In this document: piece by piece, positions 56,468 to 64,000 of the stretch
How the letters are laid out: every line of letters starts with the position of its first letter
Position numbering within the stretch: the first letter of the stretch is position 1
Assembly (NCBI GenBank): GCA_963736595.1
Contig: CAVTPG010000007.1
Location: 1-64,000 of the forward strand
From: Parapontixanthobacter sp963736595
GTDB taxonomy: Bacteria; Pseudomonadota; Alphaproteobacteria; Sphingomonadales; Sphingomonadaceae
DNA: 64,000 bases
Direction of reading: 5' to 3'
Notes under the pieces: generated by a model
What the model saw: only the letters and a program-made list of their open reading frames with translations
Told to the model about the DNA's origin: nothing
The model's database searches: none
Translations under genes and position numbers: made by a program

Positions 56468-58423
56468 TCAGGCGGCGGAGAAGAAGCCCGATTCCTCCCA
56501 CCGCCGGATGCCGACATTGTAAGTAAACTCGATCCAGTCATGGGCATCGGCCAAAGCGCGTGTCTCGTTCACCGCGAAATTGGCAGGCGCTGATCCTTTG
56601 ACGAAGCGGATGACGCCCTGCGCATCGTTCTTGGCCAGCCTCAGTTTTTGCCCCTCGTAATAGCCGTAATCCGGGCCGCCGACGGGCCACCGCGCCAGGC
56701 TCATATCGAGCGTCACATCGCTGGCCGCGCCAATTGCCATCACCGGGCCGGTCGGCGTAATCTCGCCATTCGCGGCATAGGCATTGGCGATGAAATACGC
56801 GTGCGTGGTGTAAGCCGTGGTCGGCTGACCGGGGTGCAGGATGACAAAGGGCATGGAAATCGGCGATTGCCCGCCATTAGGCGTGGTCTGGCTGGCAAAG
56901 TCACCCTCGATTTCCAGACGACACGCTTTGCCGACATAGCCGGTCCAGTAAGGCGCGCGCCATTGCCGACCCTCCTGCTCTGCCAGCGCAGTGCGAAAAT
57001 GCCGGATTTTGGCGCGGATATGTTGAGGCGGCTGTTTGTAAGTGCCCGCCGGTGCGCCCGGCACTTGCGTCGTCAAATCGTTCACGCCTGTCAGGGTCAG
57101 GGCGGTGATGATATTGGCCTGATCCAGCCATGCATCGATGGTCAGATCGATATCGTAAGCGGCCATCGATTGATTGGCATCGATCGCAATTCCCGCATCC
57201 ACGGTCCGAACATTGCCGCTGGTCCAGCTGCGGATGATGACTTGATCGATGTTACGGAATTCGCATCCGTCCAGCACGGTCATGGGCAGCGCAGCCGCTT
57301 CGTCCCGCGTCGGGTAGAGGTAATTATACAGCGTCTCGCTGGTCGGGCCGCTGCCAAGTCCGATATGTCCGCAATCGCGCCACACGCATCCGTAATAACG
57401 CGCCGAAAACTTACCCGTATCCTCCTGTGCCTGAAAGCAATCGCCGAATTCGCAATCGCGCGCGACCAGCGGCACGTTGACGCCGGGATTGAAGCCGCTG
57501 GCATTGCCGGTGACAAAGCGGCAGCGGTTGAGTTCCAGCCGTTCCACCGCATCGACAGCTCCGGCCAGATAGAACATCTCGCCTTTCCATCCGACACAGT
57601 CGAAATCATGCGCGACGATTTCTCCGACATAGCAATCCTGCATCCAGAATGCGCGGTCGGTAATGTCCCAGCCATCGCCAGTGCCGGTGTCTGCGGGATA
57701 GGCATATTGCCCGGTGTGCAGGCGGTTGCCTTGAAAGATCAGCCGGTGAAGTTCGAGGCGCTCGATGGAGCGTGTCACCGGCGCGGGATAGGTGACATCG
57801 CCCGCCAGAAACAACCCGCCGCCGCGCCATACGGCTTGCGCAGGATTGCCATCGCTTAGCGGCACGCTCTGCCAGTTGGTTTCAGGATCGGAGCCGTCCG
57901 CTGCTTTGAAATCCAGCACCGTGCGTTTTGCAGCGACCCCGCGCAGGATCAGCGAGCGGCTGACCACCAGCGGATGCCCGTCAACGGCGTGCGTGTTCGA
58001 CGCATCGCTGTTACGGATCGGGCAATGCACCGCGTAATGCGCTTGGCCGAACACGACTTCGCTTGCTGCGATCGCTTCGGCATAGTCGATAGTGGCTTGC
58101 ACGGCAGGCTGATCATTTGCGATCCCGTCGCCGCTTGCGCCGCCCTGTTCGACCGCGATCCGGCCGTTGTCAGGCAGCAGGCGGAAGATGCGATTGTTGG
58201 CCGTGTTGAACACGAAGTTCGGGTGCTTGCTCAGCAAAGCCGCGTCGCACAGCGCATCGGAAATATACTGCGCCGCGCCTTTGCCGTCTTGAGTATGACC
58301 CGTGCTGTCCAGCCGGATAATGGCGGCATCGGGCGAGCGGGCAGGCAAATCGGTGAACAGGGCAGGCAAAGCCGATGATGCGCGCGTGGCCAAGGCCAGC
58401 GCAGGCAGGGCAAGCGCGTTCAT
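56468..58423 (-). CDS. Right-handed beta-helix (pectate-lyase-like/tailspike-like) protein
   Basis: A 651-residue protein. After an Ala/Leu-rich N-terminus, residues 95-130 (GDGIANDQPAVQATIDYA) match the opening of pectate-lyase-3/tailspike beta-helices. The body is rich in short strands typical of a solenoid (LELHRLIFQGN, LELNRCRFVTGNASGF, VARDCEFGDCF, YYGCVWRDCGHIGLG). A distal domain from 480 lacks obvious repeats. The start overlaps the stop of a small phage-like gene by four bases. It may be a phage-derived tailspike, a glycan depolymerase or an adhesin; no catalytic residues can be assigned. Confidence 0.65.
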   Translation of the reverse strand: MNALALPALALATRASSALPALFTDLPARSPDAAIIRLDSTGHTQDGKGAAQYISDALCDAALLSKHPNFVFNTANNRIFRLLPDNGRIAVEQGGASGDGIANDQPAVQATIDYAEAIAASEVVFGQAHYAVHCPIRNSDASNTHAVDGHPLVVSRSLILRGVAAKRTVLDFKAADGSDPETNWQSVPLSDGNPAQAVWRGGGLFLAGDVTYPAPVTRSIERLELHRLIFQGNRLHTGQYAYPADTGTGDGWDITDRAFWMQDCYVGEIVAHDFDCVGWKGEMFYLAGAVDAVERLELNRCRFVTGNASGFNPGVNVPLVARDCEFGDCFQAQEDTGKFSARYYGCVWRDCGHIGLGSGPTSETLYNYLYPTRDEAAALPMTVLDGCEFRNIDQVIIRSWTSGNVRTVDAGIAIDANQSMAAYDIDLTIDAWLDQANIITALTLTGVNDLTTQVPGAPAGTYKQPPQHIRAKIRHFRTALAEQEGRQWRAPYWTGYVGKACRLEIEGDFASQTTPNGGQSPISMPFVILHPGQPTTAYTTHAYFIANAYAANGEITPTGPVMAIGAASDVTLDMSLARWPVGGPDYGYYEGQKLRLAKNDAQGVIRFVKGSAPANFAVNETRALADAHDWIEFTYNVGIRRWEESGFFSAA

Positions 58424-58872
58424 TGCGACACCCGATAGGTGAGCGTTCCGGAGGTGAGAGCGATGTCGAGGTAAAGCGCCGCGCCCGCCTCATTTTCTTC
58501 CCACACCGGCTCGCATACATTGGCGCTGAACACACCCCATGCGCCGCCCGCGATGGTTAGCGGGAGTAGCGTCGCCCCGCCGTCGGTCGAGCGTTTCAAA
58601 GTGACCGCGCCTTCCCACGTTCCTGAAAGCTGCACATAGACCGGGCGATTACTCGCGGGGTCGAACGGTCCGGCAAGGGTATCGGCGGACGCATTGCCTT
58701 CCAGCGCGGCAGGCGCAGGGGTGATGCTTGCGCCGCCTCCTCCGGTTGCGCCCGATACTGGCAACGGATTGTCCGGCCCGATCAGTACGATGTTGCCGTT
58801 GGCATCGGTCTGACCCAGCGCCATTGCAGGGGCAAATCCGCCCGGTGTTTTGACGGGAATTTCGTTTGTCAT
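58420..58872 (-). CDS. Small phage-structural-like protein of unknown function
   Basis: A 150-residue protein starting at 58872 after a textbook AAGGAG. It opens NEIPVKTPGGFAPAMALGQT, continues DANGNIVLIGPDNPLPVSGA and has a Gly-rich linker, then a beta-rich domain (VYVQLSGTWEGAVTLKRSTDGG). The LGQTDANGN...NPLPVSG opening resembles proteins of phage tails and gene-transfer particles, a recollection rather than a database match. It is coupled to the beta-helix gene by an ATGA overlap and diverges from the GT4 gene. Confidence 0.6.
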   Translation of the reverse strand: MTNEIPVKTPGGFAPAMALGQTDANGNIVLIGPDNPLPVSGATGGGGASITPAPAALEGNASADTLAGPFDPASNRPVYVQLSGTWEGAVTLKRSTDGGATLLPLTIAGGAWGVFSANVCEPVWEENEAGAALYLDIALTSGTLTYRVSQ

Positions 58873-58984
58873 TGGTTGGCTCCTTGTTGGGAAAAGAGCC
58901 AAATCGGTTACTTACGACATATGATGTAGGAAAATGGAATCTTGGACATAGGCCTCGGCGCGCGAAGCGTGATAGTCGCAACCC

Positions 58985-60229
58985 ATGTCACGCATCGCGG
59001 TCTTTCATCCCGGAACCCAGCATAGTCGACAGACCGCTTATGCCCTGCAAAATCTGGACAGGCTCGCGTGGTATGCGACCGGATTATATGTGCGGGATGC
59101 TGAGCGGTTTGAGAGCCTGGCGCGCGCTATGCCCGGTCCTGTCAGGCGGTGGCTGAAGGACGAACTGGCGCGTTTGCATGACGAGCGGCTTAATGATGAC
59201 AAAGTGCGCGTGGCGGGCTGGCATGAATGGGCCGAACGACTGGCGCGGCGGATGAGTATGGCAGGATTGGCCGAGCGGCTGGATGCAGCGGGAAATGTGG
59301 CCTTTGCGGGTCATGTGATGGAGTGGGTCGGGCAGGATAGGCCATCGGCATTGTGGGGCTTTGATGGCTGTTCTGCGCAGGTATTTGCCAGTCAGCAGGC
59401 GCGCAGCATCCCGAAAATTCTCGACCGGACAATTGCCGACTGGCGGCACTGGAACGTGCTGCTTGAGGGCATTCGCGAGTGCGATAGTGCGTGGCTGACA
59501 TCGGCGGTGAAGCCTGTTTGCCATGTGCGAATTGCGCGCGACGATGCCGAATATGCGGCGGCGGATGTGATCCTGTGCGGCAGTGAGGCCGTGGCAAATT
59601 CAGTGCAGCGGCATTCTCCTGTCGAAGGCTTGGCGGCAAAAACGCGCGTTCTGCCCTATTGCTACGATGATGCGCTGTTCGATCCGTCGCAGGCAGTCAC
59701 GGCGGCTCCGAAAAACGGTCCGGTCAAGTTGCTCTTCGTCGGGCAAATCGGTGTCCGCAAAGGCGCGCATCACGTCCTCGAAGCCATCGCAAATATCCCG
59801 CCGTCGCAGGCCTCGCTGACGATGGTCGGGCCAATGCACTTACCGACTCGCATGGTCGCGCGCTTTGCCGACCGATTTACGCATATTCCCAGTGTTCCGC
59901 GCGGCCGAATACCGGCGATCATGCGCGATCATCATGCCTTGCTGTTGCCCAGCTATTTCGAAGGATCGGCGATCACTTTGCTGGAGGCGCTGGCATCGGG
60001 TCTGGCAATCATTCAAACGCGCGCGGCTGGATTGGGTGCAACCGAGAAAAGTGGCATCGTTCTGGACGAGCCGGACAGTGCGGTTTTGCAGGATGCAATT
60101 GCGACATTGGTCAGCGACCGCGATGGATTACACGCGATGCGCGAGCACGCCCGCGCCGAAGCGCCGCGATACAGTTTTGCAAATTATTGCGCAGGGATCG
60201 CTTCGCTGCTGGACGATATGGGTATCTGA
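58985..60229 (+). CDS. Glycosyltransferase family 4 protein
   Basis: A 414-residue GT-B enzyme. The N-terminal acceptor half (1-200) is poorly conserved. The C-terminal donor half has VKLLFVGQIGVRKGAHHVLEAI and the E-x7-E motif in YFEGSAITLLEALASG, typical of retaining GT4 enzymes. It adds a sugar to a surface glycan or lipid carrier; donor unknown. Its 3' end overlaps the convergent WcaI-like gene by 46 bases. Transcribed away from the tailspike-like pair. Confidence 0.85.
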   Translation: MSRIAVFHPGTQHSRQTAYALQNLDRLAWYATGLYVRDAERFESLARAMPGPVRRWLKDELARLHDERLNDDKVRVAGWHEWAERLARRMSMAGLAERLDAAGNVAFAGHVMEWVGQDRPSALWGFDGCSAQVFASQQARSIPKILDRTIADWRHWNVLLEGIRECDSAWLTSAVKPVCHVRIARDDAEYAAADVILCGSEAVANSVQRHSPVEGLAAKTRVLPYCYDDALFDPSQAVTAAPKNGPVKLLFVGQIGVRKGAHHVLEAIANIPPSQASLTMVGPMHLPTRMVARFADRFTHIPSVPRGRIPAIMRDHHALLLPSYFEGSAITLLEALASGLAIIQTRAAGLGATEKSGIVLDEPDSAVLQDAIATLVSDRDGLHAMREHARAEAPRYSFANYCAGIASLLDDMGI

Positions 60230-61522
60230 GCCTGCGCGTTGATTTCATGCACCAGCCGCCGCTCGAACCGGTTGGCCATGTGATCGAGCGACCAGTGCAA
60301 TCCGGCGCGTCGGCGACCTTCTGCGCCCAAGGCTTCCGCCAGTTCGGGATCGTCCGCCAATGTCCGGACCGCTTTTGCCAGAGCCTGCGCATTGCCCGGC
60401 GGCACCACAATGCCGCATCCGATTGCCTCGCTGGCGAGGCCTGTGCCAGCCGCCGCAGTCGCCACCACGGGCTTGCCCGATGCCAGCATATTGGGCAGCT
60501 TGGATGGCAGGACCAGATCGGCGGCACCCGCCATTTGCGGCAGTAAATGAATGTCGGCCATCGCCATCACTTCGGCAAAGCGAGCGGCATCTTGCAGCGG
60601 TTTGAAAATGACATTTTTCAGACCTGCGGCCCGCCTGACCAGCTCAGACTTGTTCGGCCCATCGCCGCAGATCACCACGGCAATATCTTCGCGACTTTGC
60701 AACGCGCGCGCAGCATCGATCACCAGCTCCAACCCCTGCTTCGCGGCAATATTGCCCGAGTACAAAGCTACGGTTTTGCCGGTCAGCCGCCATTTTTGCC
60801 GGACATAATCACCACTAGCCTGTTCGATGGCATCGGCATGATTGGCCCAATTGCGCAGCTCGACGATCTTGTCTTGCACAATGCCCATTTTGCCGAGCCG
60901 CTCGCACATTTTCGGGACTGATCGAAGAGACAATATCGGCCCGCCCGATCATGAACCGCTCGAATGCGCGAGCCACCCGGCCCAGTGGTTTGCGATAATG
61001 CAGCATACCCGTCGCGAACGCCATATCGACTTCGAAATCCTGAATGTGGAGCCACAAAGGCGCACCGCGTAGTCGGGCCGCAGCCCAGGCGACCGGCAAG
61101 GCGGCCAAAGACGGGGCGACCGCAAAAATCGCATCCGGTTTTTCGCGGCGGATCGCACGCATCAGTGGTATGAACGCGCCGAATGCAAAGCTGGCATAAT
61201 GGCGGATCCGGCGCAGCGCATTAGGACGGTTCGGCACGTAAAGCGGGCAATGCGTCACTTCAACGCCGCCCATTGTGGCCGTTTCCCACGCGCCATCCAG
61301 CATCCGCTCCACCCGCCAGCGCGGATAGTAGGGCTGGCCCACAATCGCGCGCACCCGATGCCCGCGCTTCGCCATTTCCTCGGACAATCCGGTGGTGTAG
61401 GGGCCGATCCCGATCAGCTCCGGCGCGTAATTCAGGCCGAAAACCAGCAAGGAAAGCGGCGTGTTCCGATCCGTTCTGCGCTTCACAAAAGGCGCAGCTG
61501 CAATGGCCGGATCGTACAACAT
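60184..61522 (-). CDS. WcaI/WbuB-like glycosyltransferase family 4 (frameshifted)
   Basis: The first frame gives LLVFGLNYAPELIGIGPYTTGLSEEM and PLWLHIQDFEVDMAF, signatures of colanic-acid WcaI/WbuB-type enzymes. The second frame gives KTVALYSGNIAAKQGLELVIDAA and LVLPSKLPNMLASGKPVVAT. Removing one base from the GGG at 60914-60916 (CCC on the coding strand) joins them as SSISPKMCERLGKMG. The repaired product is 445 residues. It probably acts in exopolysaccharide or capsule assembly. Last gene of a minus-strand glycan operon. Confidence 0.85.
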
Positions 61523-61588
61523 AAAGGTAATCGCGACTCCTGCCCGTAAGCCTGTCGCGTTTATCTTGCGCTGTGCCGCGCGGCGCGA

Positions 61589-62533
61589 TCAGGCGAATGT
61601 GCTGAGCTTCACCGGATGGATATAAAGAATATCCTCGGGAAACCCGGCCAATATCTGCTCAAGTGGCTGTGATAACAGAGACGCGAATCGAGAGGAATCC
61701 TCCTGCGTCCACAATTCCACACCCTTCATCGCATTCGCTTGGGTAAGCGGCGCGTCATTCCAGTGAAAATGCTGGTTTAGCGCCATTTCGGTGCGGACAT
61801 TGTCGCACGCCAGCGCCAGCGCAGTCGGCACGGCAATCTCGGCAAAGATGTCCATCGCTGCAAAAACACCGCAATAATGCGTGAAATCTGCGATGGCTTG
61901 GGCAGGAATGACGAGAAAATCGGAATAGCCTGACAGGAAGGGATAATCGGCAGGCTGGCGGCGCATGGTGGCACTTTCGAGCGTTGCCCACACGCTTTGC
62001 CGCGCAAATTTACGATGCGCGCGCAAAGTATCGGTCGCACTGCCCGGCACCGCGTCAGGAATATCCAGACCCATCGCGGTGAATTTTGCCTTGGCTTGCT
62101 CCGGCGAGGGTAACAGCGCCTTCCAGTCCAGCGCTTTGGCATTGCGGCGAAACTTGGCCGCCGCTTCACCGGGCCAGATCCACTCATTGCGCAGCGTGTC
62201 GGCAGCGCACAGATTCTTGATGTAGCCCTCTCCGGCTTGCAGGTTCAAACGGTCGAGCAAATTGCCTTCATCGATTGCAGGATTGAGCAGCAGATCGTCT
62301 GCAATCACCACATAATGCGTAAAGTCCGGCTGGATAAAATCGCGCGCCGCTTGCGCCAGGTGCCCGCTGAAATTGCGTCCCAGTTCATGCACGCGTGACA
62401 CGTTCGGCCCCGGTTGGCTGGCGAACGGCATGATCGTGTGCCGATGCGAAAAACGTGTCCCGTAAATCCGGTCCAGCAGTGGCAGGACGCGCTCGAATTT
62501 GTGGTTGAACAGGTGGATCGCGCAAATGCTCAC
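61589..62533 (-). CDS. Unknown protein in glycan cluster, possibly GT-A glycosyltransferase-like
   Basis: A 314-residue protein starting at a GTG. No family recognised. The N-terminus (SICAIHLFNHKFERVLPLL) looks like a beta-strand and helix, and FTHYVVIADDLLLNP (Asp79-Asp80) resembles a GT-A metal-binding acidic pair. The middle is rich in Trp and Arg; FLSGYSDFLVIPAQAI and HCGVFAAMDIF-like segments follow. No signal peptide or membrane helix. It lies 25 bases after the STELLO-like gene and 66 before the GT4 gene, so it should function with them in surface glycan synthesis. Confidence 0.55.
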   Translation of the reverse strand: MSICAIHLFNHKFERVLPLLDRIYGTRFSHRHTIMPFASQPGPNVSRVHELGRNFSGHLAQAARDFIQPDFTHYVVIADDLLLNPAIDEGNLLDRLNLQAGEGYIKNLCAADTLRNEWIWPGEAAAKFRRNAKALDWKALLPSPEQAKAKFTAMGLDIPDAVPGSATDTLRAHRKFARQSVWATLESATMRRQPADYPFLSGYSDFLVIPAQAIADFTHYCGVFAAMDIFAEIAVPTALALACDNVRTEMALNQHFHWNDAPLTQANAMKGVELWTQEDSSRFASLLSQPLEQILAGFPEDILYIHPVKLSTFA

Positions 62534-62558
62534 GCGCGACGCACCGCAACATTATTGT

Positions 62559-63577
62559 TCATTGCAACGCCGCGCAGTCATTGAGCCACGCATCCAAGAG
62601 CGGCAATTCCTGCGCCCCGACATGGCCCGCCTCGACCATCGCCTGATAACAGCGGCGCATATTGGCGGGGATCGCGGCTTCTCCTTGATCCAGTGGCAAG
62701 GCGTCCAGCATGGCGGCAATCGCGCGGTTGCTTAAATAGCCCGGTATCTCGTCAGCAAAATCGCGCATCAGATCATGCGCATTCCGCTCCTGCCGCACCG
62801 TCGCCTCGCGGAACAGAATATGCCAGCCGCAGGTCCACGCAATCCGCTGCGCCACAAAACTGCGCCAGATATCAGTCATGCGGAAACTGCAATGTGCGGG
62901 CAGATAGAGCAGCGGGAAAGCGCGGGCGTAATGCACCGTTGCCTGACTGTTATACGGGCACCAACTCCCCTGACCCAGCGCTACGCGCCGCTCACCCTGA
63001 TGAAACGTCACAGGAAGCTGCCGCGTCAGGCGATACACCGCATCCACATCGGGATTGTCATCGGCCAGCGCTTGCTGGATCGGCGCGCGCACGCTGCTGG
63101 TCTGCGTCGGCAATTCAGCTGGCGATTGCTGGATCGCATCGAGGGGAAAGCCGCGCGGCCAGATCGGCTGATCGCTGTAATAGGCATAGACGTTGGCCCA
63201 GCCGCTCGCCTTGATCGCAAACGCATCTGCGCTCTCCGGCAAGGGCTGGAAAAAAGCGTCATACGGAAAATTGTCGTCGTCCGTTTCGCAGATATATTGC
63301 GCGCCTTGGCTCATTGCGAGGAGATAGCCGATATTCTTGCGCGCATAATGACCTGTCGGCGCCAGTGAGCAGTCGCAAAGGCTAGGTCCGCTTGCCGCTC
63401 CAGCCCGTAATAATCGCACCCGTCCAGCGCAAAGTCATCAGGGCTTTTTGCATCGCCGATTGCGATAAACGGCATGGCATTGGCCACGCAGCCTGCCGAC
63501 AATTCCCGCAGCACCGCATTGGGCGAGGCAATCGTCGTGACCACCACCGCGCCGCTTGCCGCCTTAGCTTGGCTCAC
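62559..63577 (-). CDS. STELLO (DUF288)-like glycosyltransferase (frameshifted)
   Basis: Resembles STELLO/DUF288 proteins, known from plant Golgi and found in bacteria without assigned function. The first frame gives VVVTTIASPNAVLREL and DYYGLERQADLAF. The second continues PTGHYARKNIGYLLAMSQGA and ICETDDDNFPYDAFF, with an acidic cluster like a metal site. The frames meet at about 63363-63366, where one C seems missing (restoring TAHLAPTGHYARKN). The repaired length is 339 residues. The GTG start (63577) shares one base with the upstream acyltransferase stop. Confidence 0.7.
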
Positions 63578-64000
63578 TAGCGACCGTCTCCGATCTCCAG
63601 CGGATGATACGGCACTTCGCGTTCGTAAAAGCTACGCACCTTGGCCATATCCGCCACGTAATCGCCGGTCAGGGCAATCGGATCGCCCAGTCCGCCGACC
63701 TTGCGCTGATAATTTACGAAGCCGGGAATGAGCGGAACGCCGGCTTGCACCGCAATCTGATAGAAACCGCTTTTCCATTGCTTGACGTTGCTGCGCGTGC
63801 CTTCGGGCGCGATGGTCAGCAAAAACCGGTCGCGGCGCGCAAATTCGGCCACCATCTGATCGACCATATTTCCCTTGGTCGAACGCTCCACCGGGACGCC
63901 GCCCATATCGCGCATAAAGCGCCCCATCGGCCATTTGAACAGGCTGTCCTTCGCCATGAAACGCGCGTGGACGCCCAGCGAATTGACCAGCCCCAAATAA
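63577..64000 (-). CDS. PlsC-type 1-acyl-glycerol-3-phosphate acyltransferase-like protein (5' end outside window)
   Basis: C-terminal 140 residues of a lysophospholipid acyltransferase family protein. VHARFMAKDSLFKWPMGRF, the block III motif APEGTRS and block IV PLIPGFVNYQRK are visible; the catalytic HxxxxD motif must lie beyond the window edge. The frame is open to base 64000 with no start in the usual place. It is coupled to the STELLO-like gene (TAGTG overlap), which hints at acylation of a glycolipid rather than general phospholipid synthesis. Confidence 0.75.
   Translation of the reverse strand, partial: YLGLVNSLGVHARFMAKDSLFKWPMGRFMRDMGGVPVERSTKGNMVDQMVAEFARRDRFLLTIAPEGTRSNVKQWKSGFYQIAVQAGVPLIPGFVNYQRKVGGLGDPIALTGDYVADMAKVRSFYEREVPYHPLEIGDGR

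Overview
The window looks like chromosomal DNA of an alphaproteobacterium, most likely Sphingomonadales (Erythrobacteraceae/Sphingomonadaceae type). This rests on moderately high GC, GCC/GCG/CTG-rich codons, a TonB-dependent receptor, intracellular polyhydroxyalkanoate (PHA) turnover genes, a CaiB/thiolase/acyl-CoA dehydrogenase operon and an lgt-midA pair. I saw no rRNA, tRNA, CRISPR array, transposase or integrase. Coding density is high: no gap between genes exceeds about 270 bases.

Layout. 0.3-3 kb: MaoC-like hydratase, thiolase, DUF5996. 3-5 kb: DUF4126 membrane protein and PHA depolymerase (opposite strand). 5-11 kb: ABC exporter, M13 peptidase, UppP, small stress membrane protein, acidic lipoprotein. 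11-13 kb: phenylalanine hydroxylase and PPK2 polyphosphate kinase (divergent). 13-24 kb: a long minus-strand run of pabB/C fusion, pseudouridine synthase, arfB, rpmG (L33), lolA, xthA, ribA, a lipoprotein, and a translationally coupled operon of acyl-CoA dehydrogenase, CaiB CoA-transferase, thiolase and FAS1-like dehydratase. 24-34 kb: HerA-like ATPase, VOC protein, Xaa-Pro aminopeptidase, S9 oligopeptidase plus thioesterase, diguanylate cyclase, alanine dehydrogenase. 34-48 kb: ftsK, thiE-like, yggS-like, TonB receptor, acyl-CoA ligase/glnD, lgt, midA, DUF2147. 48-56 kb: a glycine-betaine-type ABC importer, lipoprotein, HWE histidine kinase, AI-2E-type permease, flavoprotein, bdhA-like dehydrogenase. 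56-64 kb: a phage-tailspike-like pair next to a surface-glycan cluster (two GT4 glycosyltransferases, a STELLO-like protein, an unknown protein, a PlsC-type acyltransferase cut by the window end).

Functional threads. PHA and acyl-CoA turnover recur (phaZ, bdhA, two thiolases, two MaoC-type proteins, acyl-CoA dehydrogenase, CaiB, acyl-CoA ligase, thioesterase). A GTGCAATGC motif lies in front of three of these units and may be a shared operator. Envelope biogenesis is the second theme (uppP, lgt, lolA, glycan cluster).

Sequence quality. At least eleven genes, including essential ftsK, are split by a single-base indel, often in a short homopolymer. In each, adding or removing one base restores a family-typical protein. 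This pattern is best explained by assembly or sequencing error. Several apparent 'fusions' or 'extensions' (S9 peptidase-thioesterase, lipoprotein-acyl-CoA dehydrogenase, a 473-residue PPK2) are artefacts of these indels. The most novel material is the 56-64 kb surface/tailspike-like region.
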